A stretch of 64,000 nt of DNA from CAVPTL01 sp963727235 (GCA_963727235.1 CAVSFZ010000008.1:62001-126000), one strand, 5' to 3'. Counted from the stretch's first letter, positions 18,042 to 27,229 are shown. Made by a program: numbers and translations. Notes: generated from the sequence alone by a model not told the origin.

Positions 18042-18183
18042 GTGACGGCCGACCGGACGGACGTTTTCGTGGGTGCGTATCAGGACGTGGACGCTGCGGG
18101 TGTGGAGTTCGACGCGCTCGCACAGCTTGTCGCCGAGAAGAAGGTCGAGTTGGAGGCCGCGATTCTGATCAGCCCGCCCGATC
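18042..18183 (+). pseudogene. 5' fragment of a DUF1269/DUF6325-like gene
   Basis: A strong ribosome site (GGAGGAGGGG) precedes GTG 18042. The product begins TADRTDVFVGAYQDVDAAG and LAQLVAEKKVELEAAILIS, like the N-terminus of a family of small glycine-rich membrane-associated proteins in Thermoleophilia. The similarity stops at about 18183, where it runs into the 5' part of a gene on the opposite strand. The glycine-rich middle and the C-terminus are missing. Confidence 0.5.
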
Positions 18184-18369
18184 CGCCGCCGGTGTGTACT
18201 CGCCGTGACTGGCGCGCGGCGCCTCACTCCGGGCGGCTCGACCCCGCTCAACCCGCTCCGCCACGCTCAGATGCTGCACCGCCAGGCCCTCCGGCGCGCG
18301 GGTACGACCGCCCTTCGCCGAGACCTTCACAACTTCACCAGTGCCTGAATCAAACTCGGTGGTACTCAT
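18169..18369 (-). pseudogene. 5' fragment of a DUF2252-like gene
   Basis: 66 residues. ATG 18369 overlaps the antiporter stop (ATGA), so this was the next gene of that operon. The end, SVAERVERGRAARSEAPRAS followed by HGEYTPAADR, matches the opening of DUF2252 proteins. These normally continue for about 400 residues, but here a stop follows at once. The break coincides with the truncated plus-strand fragment, pointing to a deletion joining two convergent genes at a GATCSG-type microhomology near 18180. Confidence 0.5.
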
Positions 18370-20291
18370 GTCGCCCTCCTCGCTTCGAATGGCACGCTGG
18401 TTGTGGACATGGCAACACTCCGAGGCTTGCGAATGCGGTCGTGCGCGGCGGTGTCCGTGGGCGCTTCGCGGTTCGGGAGGAAGATCAGCTCCTGGCCTGG
18501 CTTGACCGCCGGGTGGTCGCCGGCGGTGAGGATGCGAAGCGACACCCCGGGGGTGTGAATGAACATCGCCAGCCCGTCGGCCCCGGGCGGGGCGGCCGTC
18601 GCCGTTTCTTTCGCCGGTATCGCGGCCTCGGTGGTGATCTGGGCGCCCCCGGCGATGCGCTCTGCGAGCTGGTCGTGGGTGGCGGACTCGTCGAAGAGCA
18701 GTCGCGTCCGGGTGTAGAAGTCGGCGGCTGGTCCGGGCTTGAGTGGGAGTTGGAAGACGCGATCGCGGCCCAGATACTCCGAGAGATCAGTGGCGAGCAT
18801 GGCGTTGAGCGCCTCGTCGTCGCCGACCGCGAGCGCGTACTGGATGTCGTCCAGGTCTGACGGGGCGTCCGCGGCCGCGTCCTCGCAGGGATCGCCGTGA
18901 TAGACGGTGAGTCCGGCCGCCCTCGCGGCCTCGGCCTGCTTGTCATCGCCGGTCCAGACCGACACGGTCAATCCACGGTCCTGAAGTGCAAGGGCGATCG
19001 CCCGCCCGACCGGCGTTGCGCCGATCACCAGGATCGCGCCGGGGCCGCTCTGCGCGACTCCCAGGGCGCGCGCCACCGGGGCTCCGCTCAGACCGTAGAT
19101 GACCGCGGTGGCGACGATCACGATGAAGGTGATCGGGATCAGCTTCTGAGATCCGCCGCCGACGCCTGCCTGGGTCAGGCCAAGCGCGAACGTCGTGGAG
19201 GTCGCGGCGGCAACGATCCCGCGTGGCGCCATCCACGCGATGAACGCACGCTCGCGCGGGCGCAGCGGCGACCGCAGGGTCGAGAGCGCCACGGCGAGCG
19301 GGCGGCCGACGACCACGAGCACGGCAACGAATCCCAGACTCACCCAGCCGATTCCACGGACCTGGCTGGGTGTGACTCGGGCGGACAGGATGATGAAGAG
19401 CATCCCGATCACGAACGTCGTGAGGGTGGCGATCCGCGTTCGCCAGTCACGCCTGATCTTCGCCGACTGGATCGCAAGACCGCGGGGCTCAATCCCGCGC
19501 GGTGGCCGGTTGACGAGCACCATCCCGATCACCAGGCCGGTGATCAGACCGGTGTCGTCGCGAAGCAGGTCGGAGCCGACGACCATCGCAACGACGAACA
19601 TCAACGTCCCAGTCACCGCCTGCGACCCGCTGGGTTTGAACCACCTCGCCCACATGAGGATCAGCACCGCCCCGGCCAGACCAAAGCCGAGACCGACGCC
19701 GACGTTCAGCAGAAACTGCACGACCTCCGTGCCTGCACTCGCTTGCCCGGCGATCACCGCGTTGAACACCACCACGCCGAGCGTGGCGCCAATCGGATCG
19801 GCGAGCGTCCCCTCCCATTTGAGAACCGACCCGACCGACTTCGACGGACGGATGAACGCCAGCAGCGGGCCCACCACCGTCGGCCCCGAGACGACCAGCA
19901 CCGCTCCGAGCACCAGCGCGACCTGCCAGGAGAGATCAAAGAGCACAAAGCCGGCCACCGTCCCGATGCCCCAGGTAACCAGGATCCCGATGCTCACAAG
20001 CCGGCGAGACACCCCGCCGACGCCACTGGGGAGGTCGCGGATATTCAGATCCAGCCCGCTGTCGAACAGGATGATCCCGACCGCGATCGAGACCGTTGCC
20101 GAGATCAACTGCTCACCCATCAGCGCATTCGGGTCGAGGGCGCCGAACGCTCCGGCGCCAAAACCGAGTGCAAGCAGCAGGAGAATCGAGGGGAGGCGAA
20201 GGATCTGGGCAAGCAGCGGTGCCACCGCCGCCAACACGACCACCAGCCCCAACTCGAACAGGGTCCGCGACTGGCTCAGCGCCAACAGCAT
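18366..20291 (-). CDS. CPA-type Na+(K+)/H+ antiporter with cytosolic TrkA/RCK-like domain
   Basis: 641 residues. About twelve helices at 1-400 include the antiporter signatures GIILFDSGLDLN, SGPTVVGPLLAF, KWEGTLADPIGATLGVVVFN and AFIAWMAPRGIVAAA. A nucleotide-binding RCK_N-like fold follows (ILVIGATPVGRAIALALQDR...GDPCEDAA...DDEALNAMLA), then a TrkA_C-like end (PGVSLRILTAGDHPAVKPGQ). Exchange of protons for monovalent cations across the membrane is the expected role. ATG 20291 is coupled by TGATG to a 38-residue peptide gene upstream and by ATGA to the DUF2252 fragment downstream. Confidence 0.9.
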   Translation of the reverse strand: MLLALSQSRTLFELGLVVVLAAVAPLLAQILRLPSILLLLALGFGAGAFGALDPNALMGEQLISATVSIAVGIILFDSGLDLNIRDLPSGVGGVSRRLVSIGILVTWGIGTVAGFVLFDLSWQVALVLGAVLVVSGPTVVGPLLAFIRPSKSVGSVLKWEGTLADPIGATLGVVVFNAVIAGQASAGTEVVQFLLNVGVGLGFGLAGAVLILMWARWFKPSGSQAVTGTLMFVVAMVVGSDLLRDDTGLITGLVIGMVLVNRPPRGIEPRGLAIQSAKIRRDWRTRIATLTTFVIGMLFIILSARVTPSQVRGIGWVSLGFVAVLVVVGRPLAVALSTLRSPLRPRERAFIAWMAPRGIVAAATSTTFALGLTQAGVGGGSQKLIPITFIVIVATAVIYGLSGAPVARALGVAQSGPGAILVIGATPVGRAIALALQDRGLTVSVWTGDDKQAEAARAAGLTVYHGDPCEDAAADAPSDLDDIQYALAVGDDEALNAMLATDLSEYLGRDRVFQLPLKPGPAADFYTRTRLLFDESATHDQLAERIAGGAQITTEAAIPAKETATAAPPGADGLAMFIHTPGVSLRILTAGDHPAVKPGQELIFLPNREAPTDTAAHDRIRKPRSVAMSTTSVPFEARRAT

Positions 20292-20407
20292 CACTTCACC
20301 GGTGACCCGCGACGCCAGCTGCGATAGGCACTCACCCCGACAATGACACTCGCCACCGCCAACAGCGCGCAGATCACGATCTGAGTACCACTAGCCAAGA
20401 TGGTCAC
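20291..20407 (-). CDS. 38-residue single-helix peptide coupled to the antiporter
   Basis: GTG 20407 is preceded by AAGGGGGG with 8-base spacing. The product has one membrane helix (GTQIVICALLAVASVIVGVS) and a basic tail (YRSWRRGSPVK). Its stop overlaps the antiporter start as TGATG, the tight coupling seen for small regulatory subunits such as KdpF. Function unknown; a subunit of the antiporter is the natural guess. Confidence 0.6.
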   Translation of the reverse strand: MTILASGTQIVICALLAVASVIVGVSAYRSWRRGSPVK

Positions 20408-20693
20408 GGTCTGGACCCCCCTTGCCACCACCCGCAGAGCGGTCGACTCTGCGTTCGCTTTGGGTCATGCCATGGTCGCGACATACGAGCCCGAGGTCAT
20501 GGGGGCGTTCACGGAACGTCCGTCCGTAGTTATCGCGGGCGAGCGTGCTGGTCGATGGGTGGCCTCATCGCGATCGGCTCAGACGTGAACACCGTCGGCG
20601 GCCGGACTCGGTTTCTCATTCCCTGAAAACGACGCCCGCTCGCACAGCGGATTTACTGCTACGGTCGTGCCGCTGTCGATACTGGAACGTGCT

Positions 20694-21470
20694 GTGAACA
20701 CTGGAATCAAGTCGGACGGGAGGGTCACGCTGGTGACCGGGGCGGGGCGTGGGATTGGCCGCGCCGCAGCGTGTGCGTTTGCCGCCCGGGGTGACAGAGT
20801 GATGGCGGTCTCCCGTACCGAGCCGGAACTGGCTGCGCTGGCCGCCGAGACCGGCGTCGAGTACCTGGTCGAGTCGGTCGCCACCGCCGAGGGCTGCGCC
20901 CGGATCATCGGCGAGACCAGGGCCCGGCTGGGCCCGATCGAGATCCTTATCAACAACGCGGGTGTGCTCTCCCCGGACGAGAAGCCGATCGAGCAGGAGG
21001 AGTCCGCCGTGTGGCACGAGGTGTTCGCCACCAACCTGCACGGCCCGTTTGAGCTGATCCGCCGCGCAGCGCGCGACATGATTTCCGCCCGCCGGGGCCG
21101 GATCGTTATCGTCAGCTCGAGCGCCGGCCAGTTCGGGGTGGCCGGCATGCCTGCCTATTGCGCGTCCAGGAACGGTCTACTCGGTCTGATGCGGGCCGTC
21201 GCCCAGGACGTGGGTGGCTACGGCGTGACGTGTAACGCGGTGCTCCCGGGCTGGACGAAGACCGAGATGGCTGATGATCTGGTGCGCCAGACCGCCGATG
21301 CCACTGGGGTCAGCTTCGAGCAGGCATGGGACGAGGCGGTGGCGGCATACCCCGCCCGGCGGCCGGTCGATCCGCGCGAGATTGCCGACACGATCGCCTA
21401 TCTCGCCTCCGACTCGGCGAGCGCGATCAACGGCGAGGCGGTCACCATCGCGCTGGGCGGTGTCTGGTGA
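20694..21470 (+). CDS. short-chain dehydrogenase/reductase with Arg in place of catalytic Lys
   Basis: 258 residues. Rossmann motif TGAGRGIGRAA, NNAG, catalytic Ser in VIVSSSAGQFG, and YCASR where the family has YxxxK, so the Lys is Arg. The C-terminal INGEAVTIALGG is typical of the FabG-like branch. It should oxidise or reduce an alcohol/ketone with NAD(P). Start GTG 20694 is preferred over GTG 20667 because it puts the nucleotide motif at the usual distance. Its stop overlaps the GTG of the GcvT-like gene. Confidence 0.85.
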   Translation: MNTGIKSDGRVTLVTGAGRGIGRAAACAFAARGDRVMAVSRTEPELAALAAETGVEYLVESVATAEGCARIIGETRARLGPIEILINNAGVLSPDEKPIEQEESAVWHEVFATNLHGPFELIRRAARDMISARRGRIVIVSSSAGQFGVAGMPAYCASRNGLLGLMRAVAQDVGGYGVTCNAVLPGWTKTEMADDLVRQTADATGVSFEQAWDEAVAAYPARRPVDPREIADTIAYLASDSASAINGEAVTIALGGVW

Positions 21471-22579
21471 ACTCGATCGACTACTGGATTCGTCGCTCGC
21501 CGTTCTTTGACGCCACCCGCAGGGCGGGTTGCGACCGGTTCTCGTTTGCCAACCACATGTATCAGCCTGCGGGCTTTGGCGGCGACCCGCTGGAGGCGTA
21601 CTGGAAGCTGATCAACGACGTAACGTTGTGGGACGTCGGCACCGAGCGCCAGGTCGAGATCACCGGGCCGGACGCGTTCGGGTTCACCGACATGCTGACG
21701 CCACGTGATCTACGCAAGTGCCCGGTGGGCCGCTGCCGATACACGCTGATCACCTCGCAGTCGGGCGGAATCATCAACGATCCCGTGCTCCTGCGGCTGG
21801 CCGAGAATCACTTCTGGCTCTCGACGTCGGACAGCGATCTGCTCCTGTGGGCTCAGGGCGTGGCAGTCAACTCGGGCATGGACGTGGAGATTGGCGAGCC
21901 GGACGTCTCACCGGTGCAGATCCAGGGGCCCAAGGCGACCGGCGTGATGGAAACGCTCTTCGGAGATCGCGTGGCGCTGGCGCCCTACGAGCTCGTGCAG
22001 ACCGACCTGGACGGGATTCCGGTGCTCGTATCGCGGACCGGCTGGAGCGACCGAGTGGGCTATGAGATCTTCCTCCGCGACTCGCGGTTCGGAGACGTGC
22101 TCTGGGAACGAATCCTGGCCGCGGGCGAGCCGTTCGGGATGGCGGTCACCGGCCCGTCCGACGCAAACCGCGTCGAGGCCGGGATCCTCGGGTATCGCTG
22201 CGACATGGATCTCCACACCAACCCGTTCGAGGTGGGACTCGAGCGGCTGGTTGACCTCGACGGGCCTACCGATTTCATAGGCAAGCAGGCGCTCCAGCGA
22301 GCGCGCGACCAGGGCATCTCGCGCCTATTGGTCGGCGTGACGTTCCCCGGCGATCCGCTCACGATGCCGTTCGAGGCTCGCTGGCCGGTGAGGGTGGACG
22401 GCGCGGACGTCGGCCACGTGACTGTGGCCGTCTACTCACCGCGCCTGGAAATGAACATCGGTTACGCGATGGTCGGTATCGACCACGCCGGGCTCGGCAC
22501 GACGCTCGACGTGGCTGCGCCGTGGGGCGCGGCAACGGCGGTTGTTGCCGAGAAGCCGTTCATCAAACCCGAGAAGTAA
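21467..22579 (+). CDS. GcvT-like aminomethyl/methyltransferase
   Basis: 370 residues, starting at GTG 21467 inside the end of the SDR gene. Motifs: WDVGTERQVEITGPDAFGF, TDMLTPRDLRKCPVGRCRYT, SRTGWSDRVGYEIFL, EAGILGYRCDMDL, NPFEVGLERLVDLD and FIGKQAL. These are the folate-binding T-protein fold shared by glycine-cleavage T protein, dimethylglycine/sarcosine dehydrogenase C-termini and DMSP demethylase. It probably passes a one-carbon unit to tetrahydrofolate. Coupled to an SDR and near a DAO-type oxidase, it may serve catabolism of a methylated compound; the substrate cannot be told. Confidence 0.85.
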   Translation: MNSIDYWIRRSPFFDATRRAGCDRFSFANHMYQPAGFGGDPLEAYWKLINDVTLWDVGTERQVEITGPDAFGFTDMLTPRDLRKCPVGRCRYTLITSQSGGIINDPVLLRLAENHFWLSTSDSDLLLWAQGVAVNSGMDVEIGEPDVSPVQIQGPKATGVMETLFGDRVALAPYELVQTDLDGIPVLVSRTGWSDRVGYEIFLRDSRFGDVLWERILAAGEPFGMAVTGPSDANRVEAGILGYRCDMDLHTNPFEVGLERLVDLDGPTDFIGKQALQRARDQGISRLLVGVTFPGDPLTMPFEARWPVRVDGADVGHVTVAVYSPRLEMNIGYAMVGIDHAGLGTTLDVAAPWGAATAVVAEKPFIKPEK

Positions 22580-22689
22580 CGAACTCCTGGAAGGCCGGCT
22601 GGTCGCGCACCGCCACGTCGGAGTCGCCATTATCTGAGGTTCTGGGGATGACAGGCCGTCCATCAGCGTCGCGGGTGAGGATGGCTCTG

Positions 22690-24348
22690 CTACTGGGTCG
22701 GGTTGTTCTGCTCGTGCGCGTGCAGTTCGGACTGGAGCGTGGTGACGATGTCGTTCGCTCGCTCCAACGAGGGTGCGTGGCCGGTGAGTGCGGTGACGAG
22801 CGACTCTTTGTCGAGTGCTTGCAGGCGAACGGGGCCGATCGCGGTCACGGTGGCGGTGCGGGGTACGTCACGCAGGAGGGCGATCTCACCGAATCCCTGG
22901 GCTCGCCCGAGCGTGGCGATCGGTGAGCCGTGGTGGGATACCTCGACCGTTCCGTCGGCGATCGCGTAGTAGCGGTCGCCGATGTCGCCCTCGCTGATGA
23001 TCACCTCGCCGTCCGCCGCCTCACGTGGCTCGAGGGCGTGCGCGATGCCCTCGAGCGCGGGCGGCGGGAGAGCCTGGAACAGCGGAATCGAGCGGAGCAG
23101 TGAGATCTCCACTATCGGTACGCGAGCGCCGCGGTCGACGGCCACCAGGCTCCGCAGCACCAGGAGCGTCGAAGCCACCAGGACCAGGCCGACGCCGACC
23201 ATGGCCCCGCTCGGGCTGGTGAGAGCGACGAGTGCGGCGACGAGCAGCTGGCCGATCGCCATGCCGGCCATCGAGGTTGCCTCGAGCACGCCGAACACGC
23301 GCGCCAGCACCTCCGCCGGCGAGATCCTCTGCAGCAGGGTCTTGGCCGCGACGTCGAAGAACGCCCGGGCCGCGCCGCCCACGACCAGGATCACGACGAC
23401 CACGCCGAGCCTCGCCGACGCGGCGATCACCATGAACGTCGCGCCCCATACCAGCAGGCCGACCACGATCGCCGGCGCCATGTACCGCCTGCCGACCAGC
23501 GTGACCGCAGCCGCGGCTCCGGCGACGCCACCCGCCGCGAAGATGGCGTTGAAGTACCCGACCCACCCCGAGCCCACCGATAGGAGGTCGAGCGCCAGCA
23601 CCACGAACAGCAGGTCGAGCGCTCCGTAGATCACCATCTCCAGTCCGAGCAGACCCACGAGGATCCGTGGGCCGCCGTGCTCAGCCAGAGCCCGGAACCC
23701 CGCCACCGCCTCATCAAAGGGGCCGGCATCGGCCCCCTCGAGGGCGGCTGCGGGCCCCTGGACACCGACCACCAGTAGCGCCGAGATCACACCCAGCGCG
23801 GCACAGATGAGAAACACCATGCCCGGGCCGGAGGCGCTCAGCACGACGCCGGTCAGGCCCGTCGCCACGAAGATGCTGCCGTTCTCCACCCAGCCGGACA
23901 CCACGTTGGTGGCGGTGAGTTCCTCCGCAGAACGTGCCAGCGCTGGGGTAACAACCGCCTGGGTAGGGCGGGTAACGGTCACCGCTGTTGCCGCAACCGC
24001 CGCACACGCATAGGCCAGCGGAGCTGCGGCGCCGGCCAGGATAACCCCTGCGGTCGCACCCATCGCCACAGCCTGCACCACATACCCGGCGGTGAGCACG
24101 CGCACCGGCGGGTACCTATCCGCAAGCCCTCCCAAGAACGGAGCGCAAAGCGCCGCCGGCGCCAGTTGAATGACGGCAACCAGACCCGCCGTGGTCGTTC
24201 CACCCTGGTCATAGGCGTACACGAGCATTGCCAGCCACACCGAGTACTCAGCCGCGTTGAACCCAACGTATGCCAGAAGCACACGCCGCAACGCGCCGTT
24301 TCCGAACACCGCACGGATCACGCCCGCCGGGGACGCAGAGGTCTCCAC
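22690..24348 (-). CDS. MFS transporter with C-terminal cyclic-nucleotide-binding domain
   Basis: 552 residues. Twelve helices of the MFS fold with loop motif GGLADRYPPVRV occupy ~1-410. A cNMP-binding domain at ~420-535 carries LFQALPPPALEGIA, EVIISEGDIGDRYYAI and the phosphate-binding cassette GFGEIALLRDVPRTATVTA. The invariant Glu and Arg of the cassette are present, so binding of cAMP or cGMP is plausible. Start is GTG 24348; the stop faces the GcvT-like gene. With four cyclase domains in this window it is a candidate effector of their signal. The transported substrate is unknown. Confidence 0.88.
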   Translation of the reverse strand: METSASPAGVIRAVFGNGALRRVLLAYVGFNAAEYSVWLAMLVYAYDQGGTTTAGLVAVIQLAPAALCAPFLGGLADRYPPVRVLTAGYVVQAVAMGATAGVILAGAAAPLAYACAAVAATAVTVTRPTQAVVTPALARSAEELTATNVVSGWVENGSIFVATGLTGVVLSASGPGMVFLICAALGVISALLVVGVQGPAAALEGADAGPFDEAVAGFRALAEHGGPRILVGLLGLEMVIYGALDLLFVVLALDLLSVGSGWVGYFNAIFAAGGVAGAAAAVTLVGRRYMAPAIVVGLLVWGATFMVIAASARLGVVVVILVVGGAARAFFDVAAKTLLQRISPAEVLARVFGVLEATSMAGMAIGQLLVAALVALTSPSGAMVGVGLVLVASTLLVLRSLVAVDRGARVPIVEISLLRSIPLFQALPPPALEGIAHALEPREAADGEVIISEGDIGDRYYAIADGTVEVSHHGSPIATLGRAQGFGEIALLRDVPRTATVTAIGPVRLQALDKESLVTALTGHAPSLERANDIVTTLQSELHAHEQNNPTQ

Positions 24349-24718
24349 GGCCTCATCCAGTTTGGGTCCGCGCTTTGCTCCGCAATCTGCAGGTCCTCCA
24401 CAACAAGGTCAGCTGAAGACGCCAACGCTTACCAATCGGGCCGTAGCACAGCAAGAACGGCTACGGCGCCCGACAAGCGGCTCCCGCGCGACGCCGTGCC
24501 TTCGACAAGTCCGGCAACGTGGCGAGCATGTCACACCAGTGGTAACGCGGCAAGCAGACGGGGCCGCGGCTGCCGACGACGGTGGTCGGGGCTGCGTGGG
24601 GCCGGGCACCGTGTGTTTACGCCGAAACCTGGTGGCGCCGGCTGGCTCCCTGGCTCACCGGCCGGCGCGAGCAATCCATCCAAATGCATGCGTCGGAAAT
24701 GAGATCATCGCCGAGACG
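24349..24718. other. divergent intergenic region
   Basis: Lies between the MFS-CNBD start (minus) and the DAO-type gene start (plus), so it should hold both promoters. I see no strong repeat or operator. An in-frame extension of the DAO gene into this region is open but its sequence does not look like protein. Confidence 0.4.
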
Positions 24719-26122
24719 ATGACCGAGTCCTTCGAACCCCACCGGTTGGCGTCGGCCTATGGTGATCAGGTGAATCGATCGCCGTGGATCGCGCAACTCG
24801 CGCCGGACGGCCCGCCGCGGCCGCTGCGGGAGGACGTGACCGCGGAAGTTGTCGTGGTCGGAGCCGGAATCGCCGGTATCGCGACGGCGTTCTTCCTCCT
24901 GCGAGAGGCCTCGTGCCGCGTCGTGCTCCTGGAGCGTGACCGTGTTGGGCGCGGCGCGAGCGGACGCAACGCGGGCCAGTTGACGACCTACTTCGAACGC
25001 CCGCTGTGTGCGATCGCCGAAGAGTTCGGAGCGGCGCCGGCCGCCGAGGCCCAGCGCGGTTTCGAGGATGCCCACGATCTGCTCGACCTGATGGTGAATG
25101 AGAGCGCGGCGACGGTGCGGGTGGAGCGGTTCACCGGCCACATGGGGATGTTCAACGCACATCAGCTCGAGGTGCATCTGCGTTGCATGTCGATCCGCGA
25201 GCAGCACGGCCTGGCGCAGCAAACCTGTGTGGTCTCGGAGGAAGCCGAGTTCCTCCCCGCGATCCCAGAGGAGTTGGCCCGGCTGTACTCCGTGGTCTCG
25301 CGAGCGCAGGTACGCGACCTGTTGGAGATCGGAGACGATCGCTACAAGGCGGTGCTTTCGGCTCGGGCCGGCTGCGCCAACAGCGGCCAGCTCTGCCAAC
25401 AGACACTGGCCTACCTCGAGCATCGCTACTCCGAGCGGTTCAGGTACGCCGATTGCACCAACGCGGAGCGCGTGACGGTAACCGCAGACGGCGTCGTCCT
25501 CGAGACAAGCAGCGGCGGGCGAGTGTCCGGGCGCCACGTCGTGATGTGCACCAACGGGTTTGTCGACCACACGGTTCAAGACGGCCGCGGACGAGAGCTC
25601 CGACTCGCTGACGACCAGGTGATCGAGGGTCAGGTTGCGCACATGACAGCCTTCTCGGAAGAGCAGCCGCGCTCCCCGGCAGCCTTCAGCTACATCCGAA
25701 ACACCACAATCGGCGACGATGCTGCGCCGTACGCCTACGTCACCCGTCGCACCTACGACCGCGCCGACACCACCGTCACCCTGACCTGCATGGGTGGACC
25801 CGAGTATCCACTGCACGAAGCCGAATACGAACGTGACGCGCCATTCCCGGGCAGCCTCTTACAAACCATGGACACCGACGTTCGACCACTCGCGCAGCCG
25901 CGCCGGCCCGCCGGACAGCCCTACGATTTCCACTGGCACGGACTGATGGGCTACAACGAGGGCGGCATACGTGTGATCGGCGCACACCCCCGGGCCGAGC
26001 GGCTGCTGTACAACCTCGGCTGCAATGGCGTCGGGTTCCTCCCGTCCATCTACGGCGGAAAGCGAATCTCCCAGCTACTCGCAGGCCACCCCCTCACCCC
26101 CAGCATCTTCGACCCACGCTAG
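24719..26122 (+). CDS. DAO-family FAD-dependent oxidoreductase
   Basis: 467 residues. The dinucleotide fold VVVVGAGIAGIATAFFLL is at ~40, the ribose-binding Glu at LLERDRVGRGASGRNAGQL, and the C-terminal FAD contact is NLGCNGVGFLPSIYGGKRIS. The whole matches DAO-type oxidases of amino acids or methylated amines (GlpD/SoxB/PuuB relatives). ATG 24719 starts MTESFEPHRLASAYGD. Divergent from the MFS-CNBD gene, and close to the GcvT-like protein, with which such oxidases often share a pathway. Confidence 0.88.
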   Translation: MTESFEPHRLASAYGDQVNRSPWIAQLAPDGPPRPLREDVTAEVVVVGAGIAGIATAFFLLREASCRVVLLERDRVGRGASGRNAGQLTTYFERPLCAIAEEFGAAPAAEAQRGFEDAHDLLDLMVNESAATVRVERFTGHMGMFNAHQLEVHLRCMSIREQHGLAQQTCVVSEEAEFLPAIPEELARLYSVVSRAQVRDLLEIGDDRYKAVLSARAGCANSGQLCQQTLAYLEHRYSERFRYADCTNAERVTVTADGVVLETSSGGRVSGRHVVMCTNGFVDHTVQDGRGRELRLADDQVIEGQVAHMTAFSEEQPRSPAAFSYIRNTTIGDDAAPYAYVTRRTYDRADTTVTLTCMGGPEYPLHEAEYERDAPFPGSLLQTMDTDVRPLAQPRRPAGQPYDFHWHGLMGYNEGGIRVIGAHPRAERLLYNLGCNGVGFLPSIYGGKRISQLLAGHPLTPSIFDPR

Positions 26123-26227
26123 GGCAGCATGCCTGGGCTCGGGTTGGCTGGACCCTCGCCGATCGAGGCGATTCAGCAAGGCTTCGACTCATCGCTCTAC
26201 CCCCAAAGTGGTTGCACGCCGGCGAAA

Positions 26228-26407
26228 TCAGTGCCTGGAGCCCACCACGCTACGCTGAGCACGGGTTGGCGAGCGAGCCGTGTGATCCTTCCAGCCAAGG
26301 ATCGCCAACAGCACGACGGCGGCTATTACCAGCGCGGCGATCAGGCGACGCTGCCAAAGCGCGACAAGAAGGTGTCGGGCCGCGGCGGACGGTTCGGCAA
26401 TAGCCAT
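26228..26407 (-). CDS. 59-residue single-helix membrane protein
   Basis: From ATG 26407 the product is MAIAEPSAAARHLLVALWQR, then one helix (LIAALVIAAVVLLAILGW) and a basic tail. No good ribosome site is seen, and an upstream start at 26458 is possible. It fits as a small inner-membrane protein but no homologue is recognised. Confidence 0.4.
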   Translation of the reverse strand: MAIAEPSAAARHLLVALWQRRLIAALVIAAVVLLAILGWKDHTARSPTRAQRSVVGSRH

Positions 26408-26491
26408 ACGGCGAGGACAGCCGGGTTTGTTGCCGCCACTACCCGGCGGTCTGCTCATGGTTGCCAGGGGTGAGGGGTGTAAGTCCGTCGT

Positions 26492-27037
26492 CTACGAGCC
26501 GAACAAGACGCTGAAGTCGGATTGGATGTGCCCGGGCGCGCCACAGAGCCTGCACCTGTCAAAGCTGATCTGGCGTTCGCGCCCCCGGTAGCGGCCGATG
26601 ATCTCAAACGGCGGCTGAGCGAGAGCCGGGCAGAAGCACACTGTATGCGGCCAGGGCTTCAGGAAGTCGGTCAGCGCGCGGCAAGCGGCCTGTGGGTCTG
26701 AGTAGCCGCCGCCGCTGGGTGAGCACGTGAGGTGCCGCTTTGCCACCAGTACCCACGTGTTCGGCGTCGTGCCGACGATCTGCGCGATCATGCAGTGTGC
26801 GGCGCTCGGGCAGGTCATCGACGCCACGTCGGAGCGATTCCGAGCAGGCAGCCCCACGGGCATCCATAGCGTCACAGCGGTGTCGGCTCGGCGGATGACA
26901 GACGCACTCTCGCTCGGACTGGATGACACGCCCCCGTCCCGGCTGCCGCCAGCGAAGCACCCAGCGGCGAGCAGCACGACCACAACCAACATCGTCAGCG
27001 ACGCCATCCGCAGCCGATAGTGCCTAACCATACTCAT
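26492..27037 (-). CDS. lipoprotein with subtilisin-inhibitor-like (SSI) domain
   Basis: 181 residues. Lipobox at VVVVLLAAGC. The C-terminal ~90 residues follow the SSI pattern: LTCSPSGGGYSDPQAACRAL, a CFCPA pair, PPFEIIGRYRGRERQISF and a final disulfide Cys pair RCRLCG. SSI proteins inhibit secreted serine proteases in actinobacteria. Here it would be tethered to the membrane. Last gene before the 27-bp repeat at 27203. Confidence 0.6.
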   Translation of the reverse strand: MSMVRHYRLRMASLTMLVVVVLLAAGCFAGGSRDGGVSSSPSESASVIRRADTAVTLWMPVGLPARNRSDVASMTCPSAAHCMIAQIVGTTPNTWVLVAKRHLTCSPSGGGYSDPQAACRALTDFLKPWPHTVCFCPALAQPPFEIIGRYRGRERQISFDRCRLCGAPGHIQSDFSVLFGS

Positions 27038-27202
27038 TTGTACCTATGACGATTGGGTGTCGAGGGGAGTTCCAAGCTTGCCATGCAGAAGGTCGAGGTG
27101 CGGCGGAAAACCCCTGCAAGTGAGTGCCAGTCGGGCATCGGCTTGGTTGCGGGCAATCCTACCCGTGAGAGCGCGATCCGGGACAGTCCAACGTTTAGTC
27201 GT

Positions 27203-27229
27203 AGTGCCCGGGGCGAGACTCGAACTCGC
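27203..27229 (-). repeat. left copy of 27-bp direct repeat, tRNA-3'-end-like attachment core
   Basis: Identical over 27 bases to 55969-55995. Read on the minus strand it is a T-stem/loop (GCGAGTTCGAGTCTCGC) followed by the acceptor strand CCCGGGCA, the part of tRNA genes most used by integrases. No intact tRNA body is attached on either side. The integrase gene lies next to the right copy. Confidence 0.65.

Noticed and set aside
18897..20327. Plus-strand open frame of 476 codons opposite the antiporter
   Set aside because: Extreme Arg/His/Asp content is typical of an antisense frame in GC-rich DNA; the antiporter on the other strand is clear.
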